The notes beneath the pieces are model-generated. The model was given only the letters and a program-made list of their open reading frames with translations, did not search any database and had not been told where the DNA came from. This document shows positions 16,456-24,681 of a stretch of DNA of 64,000 nucleotides, one piece after another. A program made the position numbers and the translations under genes. Numbering within the stretch: the stretch's first letter is position 1; every line of letters begins with the position of its first letter. The stretch is taken from the NCBI RefSeq assembly GCF_000719865.1, contig NZ_JOID01000016.1:1-64000 (forward strand), read 5' to 3'. The stretch comes from Streptomyces albus subsp. albus (GTDB lineage: Bacteria; Actinomycetota; Actinomycetes; Streptomycetales; Streptomycetaceae).

Positions 16456-17523
16456 ATGACCGCACGGCTTGCCGACATCGCAGCCCAGGCGGGGGTCAGC
16501 GAAGCGACAGTCAGCCGCGTGCTCAACGGCAAGCCGGGGGTGGCCGCGGCCACCCGCGAATCCGTCCTCGCCGCGCTCGACGTCCTGGGCTACGAACGCC
16601 CGGTGCGGCTGCGGCGGCGCAGCGCCGGACTCGTCGGGCTGATCACCCCGGAGCTGGACAACCCCATCTTCCCGGCGCTCGCGCAGGTCATCGGGCAGAA
16701 CCTGACCCGCCAGGGCTACACCCCGGTGCTCGCCACCCAGACCCCCGGCGGCTCCACCGAGGACGAGCTCACCGAGATGCTGGTGGAGCGCGGGGTCTCC
16801 GGCATCATCTACGTCTCCGGGCTGCACGCGGACACCTCCGCGGACATGCAGCGCTACGACCAGCTCCGCGGGCAGGGCGTGCCCTTCGTCCTCGTCAACG
16901 GCTTCTCGCCGAAGGTGCGCGCGCCCTTCGTCTCGCCCGACGACCGCGCGGCGATGCGGCTGGCCGTGACGCATCTCGTGGCCCTCGGCCACACCCGGAT
17001 AGGGCTCGCGGTCGGCCCCCAGCGGTTCGTCCCCGTGCTGCGGAAGATCGAGGGCTTCCGGCAGGGGATGCGCGAGCAGCTCGGGATGTCCCCGGAGCAG
17101 TGCGACGAGCTGATCGAGCACTCCCTCTACACCCTGGAGGGCGGGCAGGCCGCGGCCGACGCGCTGATCCGGCGCGGCTGCACGGCCGTGATCTGCGCCA
17201 GCGACATGATGGCGCTCGGCGCCATCCGCGCCGCCCGGCAGCAGGGCCTCGCCGTCCCCCGCGACGTCTCGGTCGTCGGCTTCGACGACTCCCCGCTGAT
17301 CGCGTTCACCGACCCGCCGCTGACCACCATCCGTCAGCCGGTCCAGGCCATGGGCCAGGCGGCGGTGCGCGCGCTGCTGGAGGAGATCGGCGGGACCCCG
17401 GCCCCGCACAGCGAGTTCATCTTCCTGCCCGAACTGGTGGTCCGCGGATCGACCGCCGCAGGTCCGCAAGGACAGTCCTCACCGGCCCGGAGGGCACCGG
17501 ACGACGTCCCGGCCCGAGGGTGA
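16456..17523 (+). CDS. malR: LacI-family repressor, right copy (MalR-like)
   Basis: 355 residues. HTH MTARLADIAAQAGVSEATVS with hinge VLNGKPGVAAATRESV; effector domain GLVGLITPELDNPIFPALAQ through LTTIRQPVQAMGQAAV. The recognition segment SEATVSRVLNGK is identical to the left copy. It follows the right glucosidase in the same direction and is next to the PAP2 gene, the position I recall for malR in Streptomyces coelicolor; the symbol rests on that synteny. The ATG at 16456 begins right at the HTH; ATG at 16432 would add eight residues, and neither has a strong ribosome site. Expected to repress malEFG and the glucosidases and to release DNA on sensing maltodextrin. Confidence 0.9.
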   Translation: MTARLADIAAQAGVSEATVSRVLNGKPGVAAATRESVLAALDVLGYERPVRLRRRSAGLVGLITPELDNPIFPALAQVIGQNLTRQGYTPVLATQTPGGSTEDELTEMLVERGVSGIIYVSGLHADTSADMQRYDQLRGQGVPFVLVNGFSPKVRAPFVSPDDRAAMRLAVTHLVALGHTRIGLAVGPQRFVPVLRKIEGFRQGMREQLGMSPEQCDELIEHSLYTLEGGQAAADALIRRGCTAVICASDMMALGAIRAARQQGLAVPRDVSVVGFDDSPLIAFTDPPLTTIRQPVQAMGQAAVRALLEEIGGTPAPHSEFIFLPELVVRGSTAAGPQGQSSPARRAPDDVPARG

Positions 17524-17558
17524 TCGGGAACACGCCGGGGTCTGGCAGACTGTGGCGC

Positions 17559-18395
17559 GTGGGTGACGTGACTGTGAGGACTCTGGAGAAATCACCGGCC
17601 GACACACGGCCAGAGGCCCAGCCCGGGGGGGAACGCCTTTCGATCGGACGGCTCAGACTGCCGCGACGCCCACGGCTGCGATTCGAGATCCTGCTCATCG
17701 CGGTGAGCTACTGGATCTACTCGGTGATCCGCAACGCCGTCCCGGAGCAGAAGACCGCGGCCCTGCGCAACGCGGACTGGATATGGCGGGCGGAGCAGGC
17801 GGTGGGCATCGCCGTCGAGCAGACCGTCAACCACGCGGTGAACTCGGTGACCTGGCTCATCGTGGGCATGAACTACTACTACGCCACCCTGCACTTCATC
17901 GTGACCATCGGGGTGCTGGTATGGCTCTACCGCTGGCATCCGGGCCGCTACGCCGCGACCCGGCTGGTGCTCTTCCTGACCACCGGGATCGCGCTGCTCG
18001 GCTACTACCTCTATCCGCTGGCCCCGCCCCGGCTGGTGCCGGGCGGGGGTTTCGTCGACACGGTCGTCGTCCACGACACCTGGGGCTCGATGGCCTCCGG
18101 CAACCTCGCGAGCATGTCCAACCAGTACGCGGCGATGCCGTCCATGCACATCGGCTGGTCGGTGTGGTGCGGGATCACCATCGTGATGCTGGCGCCGGCG
18201 CTGTGGGCCAAGGTGCTGGGCTGGCTCTATCCGCCGCTGACCCTGCTCGTGATCGTGGCGACCGCCAACCACTTCTGGCTGGACGCCGTCGGCGGTGTGC
18301 TCTGCCTGGGCGCCGGTTACGGGCTCTCCTACTTCTGGTACCGCTCGGTCTCCTACCGGCTCCCCCGGCACGTGACCCCGCTCCATGCGGCCTGA
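17559..18395 (+). CDS. PAP2-superfamily membrane phosphatase
   Basis: 278 residues from GTG 17559 (GDVTVRTLEKSP). After a basic stretch (GRLRLPRRPRLRF) come about six membrane helices. The active-site motifs of the PAP2_3/aureobasidin-resistance branch are visible: PSMHIGWSVW (PSxH) and NHFWLDAVGG (HxxxxxD), with acid-phosphatase-like spacing. Members act on lipid phosphates or transfer phospho-head groups at the outer membrane face. Other GTG starts at 17568 and 17574 are possible. It overlaps the following HAD-phosphatase start by 11 bases, so the two are coupled. Confidence 0.88.
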   Translation: MGDVTVRTLEKSPADTRPEAQPGGERLSIGRLRLPRRPRLRFEILLIAVSYWIYSVIRNAVPEQKTAALRNADWIWRAEQAVGIAVEQTVNHAVNSVTWLIVGMNYYYATLHFIVTIGVLVWLYRWHPGRYAATRLVLFLTTGIALLGYYLYPLAPPRLVPGGGFVDTVVVHDTWGSMASGNLASMSNQYAAMPSMHIGWSVWCGITIVMLAPALWAKVLGWLYPPLTLLVIVATANHFWLDAVGGVLCLGAGYGLSYFWYRSVSYRLPRHVTPLHAA

Positions 18396-19359
18396 GCCCA
18401 CCGGCGCGCGGCCCGGGCCCCGCGACGGGAGCGCGCTGCCGTACCGGGTGGTGGCCACCGATCTCGACGGCACCCTCCTCCGCAGCGACCTCACCTTCTC
18501 GCTCCGCACCCGGCAGGCGCTCAAGCTGGCCACCGGCGCCGGTGCGCGGCACCTCGTCGTCACCGGCCGGCCCGCCTCCTCCTGCCTCCCGTTCCTGCTG
18601 GACCTCGGGTACGCGGGCCTGGCCGTCTGCGGACAGGGCGCCCAGCTCTACGACGCCACCACCGGCCGGCTGCTGAGGACGGCCTCCCTCGACCGGGGGC
18701 CGGCCCGTGCCCTGGTCGCCGCGGTGGAGCGGGAACTCGGGCCGCTGGAGCTGGGCGTGGTCACGGCGGCGCCGGAGAACCGGTGCGTGAGCACGGCCGG
18801 CTTCTTCGCCCCGCCGCCGCCCGGCAGCGAGACGGTGGCCGACCGGGCCCTGCTGTGGGCGGAGCCGATCGAGAAGGTCCTGCTGCGCCACCGGGAGCTG
18901 CCCGACGGCGCCGTCGCCGAGGCCGCCGGGCGGCTGGCGGGGGACGCGATGACGGTGGTCCACTCCCAGCCGGGCATGGTCGAACTGCTGCCGGCCGGTA
19001 CGACGAAGGCGGCTGGGCTGGCGGCTGCCGCCGAGCTGCTGGGGTTCACCGCCGAGGACACCATCGCCTTCGGCGACATGCCCAACGACCTGCCGATGCT
19101 GGCCTGGGCCGGATACGGCGTGGCGATGGCCGGCGGCCATCCGGAGCTGCTCGCGGCCGCCGACGAGACCGCTCCGGGGAACGACGCGGACGGTGTGGCG
19201 GTGGTCCTTGAGCGCCTGTTCGGGCCCTGCGGGGACGGGGACGGATTCGGGCAGAGCACAGGCCCCGCCGTGCTGCCGGGCCCGCGCGGGGCGGCGCCGC
19301 CCGGCGTGGCGGCTCACCGGCGGGGCGGGTCCCCGGCGCCACCGGTGTACCGGGACTGA
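18385..19359 (+). CDS. HAD-superfamily hydrolase, Cof-type
   Basis: 324 residues. HAD motif I DLDGTLLRSDL (nucleophile D), motif II in HLVVTGRP, motif III lysine in the TTKAAGL region, motif IV GDMPNDLPML. The cap is of the C2B/Cof type found in sugar- and cofactor-phosphate phosphatases, substrate unknown. The ATG lies inside the end of the PAP2 gene (11-base overlap). The C-terminal 40 residues after GPCGDGDGF are Pro/Gly-rich and dispensable-looking. It converges on glnE with a strong palindrome between. Confidence 0.9.
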   Translation: MRPEPTGARPGPRDGSALPYRVVATDLDGTLLRSDLTFSLRTRQALKLATGAGARHLVVTGRPASSCLPFLLDLGYAGLAVCGQGAQLYDATTGRLLRTASLDRGPARALVAAVERELGPLELGVVTAAPENRCVSTAGFFAPPPPGSETVADRALLWAEPIEKVLLRHRELPDGAVAEAAGRLAGDAMTVVHSQPGMVELLPAGTTKAAGLAAAAELLGFTAEDTIAFGDMPNDLPMLAWAGYGVAMAGGHPELLAAADETAPGNDADGVAVVLERLFGPCGDGDGFGQSTGPAVLPGPRGAAPPGVAAHRRGGSPAPPVYRD

Positions 19360-19400
19360 CGGGGCGGCGGGCCCGCCGGGCCCCGTACGGTTTCCGTTCC

Positions 19401-19424
19401 CCGGCCCCGGCCGGCCGGGGCCGG
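19401..19424. terminator. palindrome between convergent HAD gene and glnE
   Basis: CCGGCCCCGGCC followed directly by its complement GGCCGGGGCCGG, a perfect 24-bp palindrome that can fold with an 8-bp stem and an inner loop. It sits between two convergent stops 80 bases apart, so it is a likely bidirectional factor-independent terminator of the GC-rich, U-poor type. Confidence 0.5.
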
Positions 19425-19438
19425 CGGACGCGGCCCGG

Positions 19439-22400
19439 TCAGCCCTCGTCGTCGTAGAAGAGGCGTTCCATCACGCCGCGGGCGCGGCGGGTCACGCGGC
19501 GGTAGTCGTCCAGGAGTTCGCCGCTGCTGCCGATCTCGTAGCCGAGGTAGCGGCCCACGGCGGCCCGCTCCCGCACCTCGGCGGGGAACGTGTCGCCCGG
19601 GCGGCCGCGCACGAGCATGACGGCGTTGCGGAGCCGGGTCGCCAGCAGCCACGCCTCGTCCAGGATCTCCGCGTCCTCCGTCCCGATGAGCCCGGCCGCG
19701 TGCGCGGCGGCCAGCGCCTCCCGGGTGCGGGTGGTGCGCAGGCCCGGCTCCGACCAGGCGTGCCGGAGCTGGATCAGCTGGACGGTCCACTCGACGTCGG
19801 AGAGCCCGCCCCGGCCGAGCTTGGCGTGGGCCGTGCGGTCGGCGCCGCGCGGCATCCGCTCCTTCTCCATCCGGGCCTTGAGCCGGCGGATCTCGCGGAC
19901 CATGTGCTCGTCCGGGCCCTCGGCCGGATAGCGGAGCGGGTCGATCAGTTCGATGAACCGCTCCCCCAGCCCGGCGTCGCCCGCGACCGGCGTCGCGCGG
20001 AGCAGCGCCTGGCTCTCCCAGGGCTGCCCCCAGCGCCGGTAGTAGGCGGCGTAGGAGGAGAGGCTGCGCACCAGCGGGCCGCTCTTGCCCTCCGGGCGCA
20101 GATCGGCGTCGATGAGCAGCGGCGGGTCGGCGGAGGGCAGTTGCAGCAGCCGGCGCATCTCGTTGGCGACGGCGAAGGCGGCGCGGGCGGCCTCCTCCTC
20201 GGGCACGCCCTCGCGCGGCTCGTGGACGAAGAGGACGTCGGCGTCGGAGCCGTAGTTGAGCTCCTGGCCGCCGAAGCGGCCCATGCCGATGACGGCGAAG
20301 CGGGTCGGCAGGGTGTCGCCCCACTGGGCGCGGACGGCGGCTCGCAGCGCGCCGGCGATGGTAGCGGCGTTGAGGTCGGTGAGGGCGGTGCCGACCCGGT
20401 CCACCGCGCTGCCGGGGTCGTGCTGGGCGGGGCTCTCCTCGGTGCCGTACGCACCGATGAGGTCGGCCGCGGCGGTGCGGAACATCTCGCGGCGGCGCAC
20501 GCCGCGGGCGGCCGTGACCGCCTGCTCGGGACCGTCGGCGCGGCCCACCGCGGCCAGCACCTCCTGCTCCAGGGCGGCGCGGCCGCGCGGGCGCAGCCCG
20601 TCGGGGGCGCCGAGCAGGGCGACGGCCTCCGGGGCGCGCATCAGCAGGTCGGGGGCGAGCCGGCCGCCGGAGAGGACCCGGGCGAGGTTCTCGGCGGCGG
20701 CGCCCTCGTCGCGCAGCAGCCGCAGATACCAGGGGGTGCCGCCCAGGGCGTCGGAGACCTTGCGGAAGTTGAGGAGCCCGGCGTCGGGGTCGGCCGAGTC
20801 GGCGAACCAGCCGAGCAGCACCGGCAGCAGGGTCCGCTGGATGGCGGCCTTGCGGCTGACACCGGAGGCCAGCGCCTCCAGATGGCGGAGGGCGGCGGCG
20901 GGGTCCGCGTAGCCGAGGGCCACCAGGCGCTCCCGGGCCGCCGTCGTGCTGAGCCGGACGGCGCCGGGCTCCAGCTGCGCGACGGCGTCCAGCAGCGGCC
21001 GGTAGAACAGCTTCTCGTGCAGCCGGCGCACCTCGCGGCTGTGCCGCTTCCACTCCCGGCGGAGCGTCACCACCGCTTCCGTACCGCGGTCCCAGTGGAA
21101 GGCCGTGGCCAGTGAGCGGCCGAGGCGGCGGAGGTCGGCCTCGTCCTCGGGGACGAGGTGGGTGCGGCGCAGCCGGTGGAGCTGGATGCGGTGCTCCATC
21201 GCGCGCAGGAAGCGGTACGCCTCGTCGAGGGCGGCGGCGTCGGCCCGGCCCACGTAGCCCCCGGCGGCCAGCGCGGCCAGGGCCTCCAGGGTGGAGCCGC
21301 TGCGCAGGCCGGTGTCGGCGCGGCCGTGGACGAGCTGCAGCAGCTGGACGGCGAACTCGACGTCGCGCAGGCCGCCGGGGCCGAGCTTGAGCTCGCGGTC
21401 GATCTGCGCGGCGGGGATGTTCTCCACCACGCGGCGGCGCATCTGCTGCACGTCGGCGACGAAGTTCTCACGCTCGGCGGCCTGCCAGACCATGGGGGCG
21501 ACGGCGTCGCAGTACTCCCGGCCGAGGGCGGCGTCCCCGGCGACCGGGCGGGCCTTGAGGAGGGCCTGGAACTCCCAGGTCTTGGCCCAGCGCTGGTAGT
21601 AGGCGAGGTGGCTGGAGAGGGTGCGGACCAGGGGGCCGTTGCGGCCCTCGGGGCGGAGGTTGGCGTCGACGGGCCAGATGGTGCCCTCGGCAGTGGTGTC
21701 GGAGCAGAGCCGCATCATGTGCGAGGCGAGCCGGGTGGCGGCGCGCAGGGCCTCCGTCTCCTCCTCGGCGGAGGCCCGGTCGCCGGCGGCCGCCCCCGCC
21801 ACGAAGATCACGTCCACGTCGGAGACGTAGTTGAGTTCCTGGCCGCCGCACTTGCCCATGGCGATGACGGCCAGCCGGCAGACGGCCGCGTCAGCGGGGG
21901 CGGCGGCCCCGGCGATGCGGAGGGCGGCGCGGAGGGTGGCGGTGGCGAGGTCGGCCAGCTCGGCGGCGGCCTCGGCGACGTCGATGGTGCCGCAGACGTC
22001 GCGGGCCGCGATGGTGAGCAGGGAGCGGCGGTAGGCGGCGCGGAGGCTGTCGGCGTCCTCCGCGCCGGACAGGTCCTGCTCGAACTCGGCCAGGCCGGGG
22101 TGGAGGTCGCCGGAGTCGTAGGTGACGAGGGTCTGCCAGTCGAGCGGATGCCGCACCAAGTGGTCGCCGAGCGCCTCGGAGACGCCGAGGACGCGCAGCA
22201 GGCGGTCGCGGAACGGCTTGGCGGTGACGAGGGTGTCGAGCAGCGCCCGGGTCCGGGGACCGGGCGCGGGGGCGCGGGTCTCCGGGGGCTCGTCCCCGGC
22301 GGGGGGCGTGCCCGGGCTCGTTCCGGGCGCGCCGGGCGGGGTGGGCGGGGCCTCGTGTGCGTCGCGCGCGGCCAGCGCCTCGGCCAGGCGGACCAGGGCC

Positions 22401-22576
22401 CGCAGGGCAAGGTCCGGGTCGGCGGTGGCGCCGAGGGCGTCGAGGAGGAGCGGGTCGTGCCGCACACCGGCGAGTTCGGGCGCGTCGAGCAGCCGTTCGG
22501 CCGCGGCCGGGTCGGTGAACCCGTTCCGCAACAGCCGGGCGTGGTTACTGTTCCGGCGTCCGCTCGACAGAGTCAT
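19439..22576 (-). CDS. glnE: bifunctional glutamine synthetase adenylyltransferase/deadenylase
   Basis: 1045 residues. Two nucleotidyltransferase domains are visible, each with the G-x-GG-x-EL-x-Y-x-SDxDxxF signature: MGKCGGQELNYVSDVDVIFV in the N-terminal half and MGRFGGQELNYGSDADVLFV in the C-terminal half, each followed by a helical GlnD-UR_UTase-like region (LKLGPGGLRDVEFAVQLLQL and LGRGGLSDVEWTVQLIQLRH). It switches glutamine synthetase activity by AMP addition and removal on a tyrosine. The ATG at 22576 follows CCGGAGGCCAG; the longer upstream frame lacks family similarity. A Pro/Gly-rich insertion (PPTPPGAPGTSPG) makes it somewhat longer than usual. The neighbouring glnA2 supports a nitrogen-metabolism context. 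Confidence 0.95.
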   Translation of the reverse strand: MTLSSGRRNSNHARLLRNGFTDPAAAERLLDAPELAGVRHDPLLLDALGATADPDLALRALVRLAEALAARDAHEAPPTPPGAPGTSPGTPPAGDEPPETRAPAPGPRTRALLDTLVTAKPFRDRLLRVLGVSEALGDHLVRHPLDWQTLVTYDSGDLHPGLAEFEQDLSGAEDADSLRAAYRRSLLTIAARDVCGTIDVAEAAAELADLATATLRAALRIAGAAAPADAAVCRLAVIAMGKCGGQELNYVSDVDVIFVAGAAAGDRASAEEETEALRAATRLASHMMRLCSDTTAEGTIWPVDANLRPEGRNGPLVRTLSSHLAYYQRWAKTWEFQALLKARPVAGDAALGREYCDAVAPMVWQAAERENFVADVQQMRRRVVENIPAAQIDRELKLGPGGLRDVEFAVQLLQLVHGRADTGLRSGSTLEALAALAAGGYVGRADAAALDEAYRFLRAMEHRIQLHRLRRTHLVPEDEADLRRLGRSLATAFHWDRGTEAVVTLRREWKRHSREVRRLHEKLFYRPLLDAVAQLEPGAVRLSTTAARERLVALGYADPAAALRHLEALASGVSRKAAIQRTLLPVLLGWFADSADPDAGLLNFRKVSDALGGTPWYLRLLRDEGAAAENLARVLSGGRLAPDLLMRAPEAVALLGAPDGLRPRGRAALEQEVLAAVGRADGPEQAVTAARGVRRREMFRTAAADLIGAYGTEESPAQHDPGSAVDRVGTALTDLNAATIAGALRAAVRAQWGDTLPTRFAVIGMGRFGGQELNYGSDADVLFVHEPREGVPEEEAARAAFAVANEMRRLLQLPSADPPLLIDADLRPEGKSGPLVRSLSSYAAYYRRWGQPWESQALLRATPVAGDAGLGERFIELIDPLRYPAEGPDEHMVREIRRLKARMEKERMPRGADRTAHAKLGRGGLSDVEWTVQLIQLRHAWSEPGLRTTRTREALAAAHAAGLIGTEDAEILDEAWLLATRLRNAVMLVRGRPGDTFPAEVRERAAVGRYLGYEIGSSGELLDDYRRVTRRARGVMERLFYDDEG

Positions 22577-22909
22577 CTGGCCTCCGGTGCTGTTCAGGAA
22601 TGGTCCAGAGCCTATGCCCGACGGGGCGGCCGGGGGCTTTCGGGGGCGCACGCGCGCGGCTTTCGTGGATGACAATTCCCCGGCGCCTGGGCTCGGTGCT
22701 CTCTCTACGCTCCTCATCAGCAGTGCCGGCCTGCCGAGTGGGAGGAGAGTGATCGGTGACCGAGCCGGGGACTGAGAAGCTGCCGTGCAGCCGCAGCCGA
22801 GTGCGGATGGCTCCAGCCGGCGTCGGGCTGCGGGGATACCTCATTCGGCCCCATCGTGACGTTCCAGTCACTTAGAGTTGCAGCTACATCCAGAAAGCCT
22901 TGGAGTTGC
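22577..22909. other. intergenic region between glnE and accessory operon
   Basis: About 330 bases, divergent between glnE (leftward) and the accessory operon (rightward). Reading frames in it lack family features. From about 22680 the composition becomes less GC-rich (CAATTCC, TCTCTACGCTCC, CTTAGAGTTGCAGCTACATCC), matching the operon to the right, so the edge of the accessory insertion probably lies here. I could not define a single promoter. Confidence 0.4.
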
Positions 22910-23449
22910 ATGCCTCCGCTGCCGCCGTTCGAAACGGACACACAGTGCCCGCCGCCGGGGCGCTACCTTCTCACCTGGGACGATGTGCGAGATTCCTTGG
23001 TGCTGTCGGAAGCCTTCAACAAGTCGGCGACGAGGCCCGCCCTCTGGAAAGAGCTTGAGGTCCATCGGGCGATGACGGAGTGCCTCACTGGGTCCGTGAG
23101 CCGCATGTGGCTCGCCGGCAGCTTCGTCAGCGGCAAGCTGCACCCCTCCGACGTCGACGTCACCTATCTGCTTGAGGCAGACGTGTACAGGGCAATACCC
23201 GAGGGAGGCGACGTTGAAGACCTGGATAACCTCATGGACCGTGAGTGGTGTATCAGGAACGGCATGCGTATCGATGCCTACGTCCTGAGCCTGCCCGCGA
23301 CAGTGGACTTTCGGGACCTTGGTGTAACCGGCGCCATGACGCCGGAAGACGCTGAGGTTTTTCAGCTACTTGGCCTGTATGACGAGATCTGGCGGCGTTG
23401 CCGAGAGGGAAACGGTCGACGAAGGGGCTACGTGGAGGTATCACCATGA
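22910..23449 (+). CDS. nucleotidyltransferase-fold protein (DUF6932-like)
   Basis: 179 residues, ATG at 22910 after TTGGAG. The pol-beta nucleotidyltransferase signature is clear: MWLAGSFVSGKLHPSDVDVT (G-S then DxD), with a possible third acidic residue in MRIDAYVLSL. Such small proteins resemble the MNT/DUF4433-DUF6932 group, several of which act in toxin-antitoxin or defence loci by nucleotidylating RNA or protein, but the substrate here is unknown. The start of the next gene overlaps its stop (ATGA). Codon use is less GC-biased than its neighbours (CTT, TAT, ATA, GTA codons), suggesting transfer. It sits in an otherwise conserved glnE-glnA2 interval. Confidence 0.75.
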   Translation: MPPLPPFETDTQCPPPGRYLLTWDDVRDSLVLSEAFNKSATRPALWKELEVHRAMTECLTGSVSRMWLAGSFVSGKLHPSDVDVTYLLEADVYRAIPEGGDVEDLDNLMDREWCIRNGMRIDAYVLSLPATVDFRDLGVTGAMTPEDAEVFQLLGLYDEIWRRCREGNGRRRGYVEVSP

Positions 23450-24231
23450 ACACTCCCCAAGCGTGGCCTGCGTTGAACGACAAGACCGCGCTGCGCCAGT
23501 GGATGGCCGCCAGACGCAACGATGGCGACAACCCGCCTGCGCGAACCAAGGCCGGGTTGCGCGCACGCCAGCTACAGAAGCTCAGTTACGTCATGCGAGG
23601 CTCAGAGGACCATGAGTCACTTGAGCGCCCTGCGCGCCCGATCTTGCGGTTTGCCCTGGACGGTGAACCTGTTCCCGGGCACAAAGTGGAAGTCGGCGTG
23701 CTCGGCAATTGGCTGCAAGCACTGCAGACTGCCGTTCACTCCGTCGCATACGCACTCGATGAGATGCGTCCGACGCGTGAGGCCGGACCTGTACCCAAGG
23801 GCATCCAAGGAGTAACCAAACTGCTGTCTGGGCCGGTCTTCGCCTCTTCCTACGGCATGATCCTCGAAGGCTCCCCGGCACCAGGGCAGGACGAGCTACC
23901 GGGCACAGGCACTGACCTGCTGGATCGCACGATCAACAAAATCTTGGACGTAACCGATCAAGCAGGTTCCGCTTCGGGGCCGGAGGACGCGGTGCTGGAC
24001 GCCGCCTTGCCGCTTGGGCGCCGCGCAATCAGCCATCTATCCGAGCTCTCGGCGGTCCTTGCTTCCACAGGCGCAAACGTGACTCTCACCTGGGAATCCA
24101 AGATCACCGAGCGGCGCGTCTCTCGTCTGACAAGCATGGACGCCGAACGATGCCGAAAAGCGCTCAAGTCAGCCCGTGTTGAAGGCAGCGATGACCGGCT
24201 GATCGGGACGGTAGTGGGGGAAGCAAGCTGA
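23446..24231 (+). CDS. unknown partner of nucleotidyltransferase-fold protein (probably frameshifted before its C-terminal domain)
   Basis: 261 residues, start ATGA-overlapping the upstream gene and preceded by GGAGGTATCACC. No family recognised with confidence. Visible layout: an N-terminal basic segment (RQWMAARRNDGDNPPARTK), a middle domain beginning ILRFALDGEPVPGHKVEVGV with LGNWLQALQTAVHSVAYAL and FASSYGMILEG, an acidic linker, and a C-terminal part with NVTLTWESKITERRVSRL ending RLIGTVVGEAS. The sequence after the stop, read in the -1 frame, continues as a plausible beta-rich domain (see 24228-24440), so the stop is probably caused by a shift in a GGGGG run at 24216-24220. Cytoplasmic, no signal. 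Confidence 0.7.
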   Translation: MNTPQAWPALNDKTALRQWMAARRNDGDNPPARTKAGLRARQLQKLSYVMRGSEDHESLERPARPILRFALDGEPVPGHKVEVGVLGNWLQALQTAVHSVAYALDEMRPTREAGPVPKGIQGVTKLLSGPVFASSYGMILEGSPAPGQDELPGTGTDLLDRTINKILDVTDQAGSASGPEDAVLDAALPLGRRAISHLSELSAVLASTGANVTLTWESKITERRVSRLTSMDAERCRKALKSARVEGSDDRLIGTVVGEAS

Positions 24232-24440
24232 GGGGCGTCGTCGAACTGGAGACGCCTGATGGGCGCGTGGTCGTGATCCGCACGGAGAAGGAGAACGTAA
24301 CGGGGATCGTGGCTGCGTACGCAGAACGTCAAGTTGCCGCTGACGTGCATGTGCTGACAGCTCGCTCACCTGGTGGGCGAGAGCACCACAGCTACCTGCT
24401 CCTGGGGCTCTCGATCGCCGAGCAAGGTGCAGGCGGCTGA
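24228..24440 (+). CDS. -1 frame continuation or separate small protein of the accessory operon (about 70 aa)
   Basis: An open frame with no ATG, GTG or TTG near its beginning: ...GGSKLRGVVELETPDGRVVV, ENVTGIVAAYAERQVAADV, HHSYLLLGLSIAEQGAGG, stop at 24438-24440. It overlaps the upstream stop as CTGA, with GGGGGAAGCAAG before the CTG. Two readings: the real C-terminal domain of the upstream protein, reached by a -1 shift in the G run (the join LIGTVVGGSKLRGVVELETP looks continuous); or a coupled CTG-start protein. I favour the first because the DGRVVVI/GIVAAY pattern looks like a small beta-barrel attached at the end of such proteins. Confidence 0.5.
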   Translation: MRGVVELETPDGRVVVIRTEKENVTGIVAAYAERQVAADVHVLTARSPGGREHHSYLLLGLSIAEQGAGG

Positions 24441-24612
24441 GCATGCTCATGGCGGGCCGGCCCGAGCCGACCCGGTCACTCACATCCTCGGTTTTTGCCC
24501 GCGCCTCATGCCGAGCAGCGACGCGCGGGCCCGGAAGGCGGTGGACGGCCTGTACGAGGGCATTGATCCGGCGCCGGACGGCCCAGAGACGGCCCAGGGT
24601 CTGTGAGACGCC

Positions 24613-24645
24613 GTGGGGCCGACGGTCCGTGACCGTCGGCCCCAC
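24613..24645. terminator. strong bidirectional hairpin between accessory operon and glnA2
   Basis: GTGGGGCCGACGGTC, loop CGT, then the exact complement GACCGTCGGCCCCAC: a perfect 15-bp stem with a 3-base loop. It lies between the rightward accessory operon and the leftward glnA2 stop at 24682, and would end transcription from both sides. The 170 bases before it (24441-24612) hold no gene I can support. Confidence 0.8.
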
Positions 24646-24681
24646 TCGCCGAATCAGCGGGGAACCCGCTCTGACCTGCCC

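Noticed and set aside
24373..24606. 77-residue rightward frame after the accessory operon
   Set aside because: Overlaps the better-supported -1 frame continuation and has no ribosome site or family pattern.
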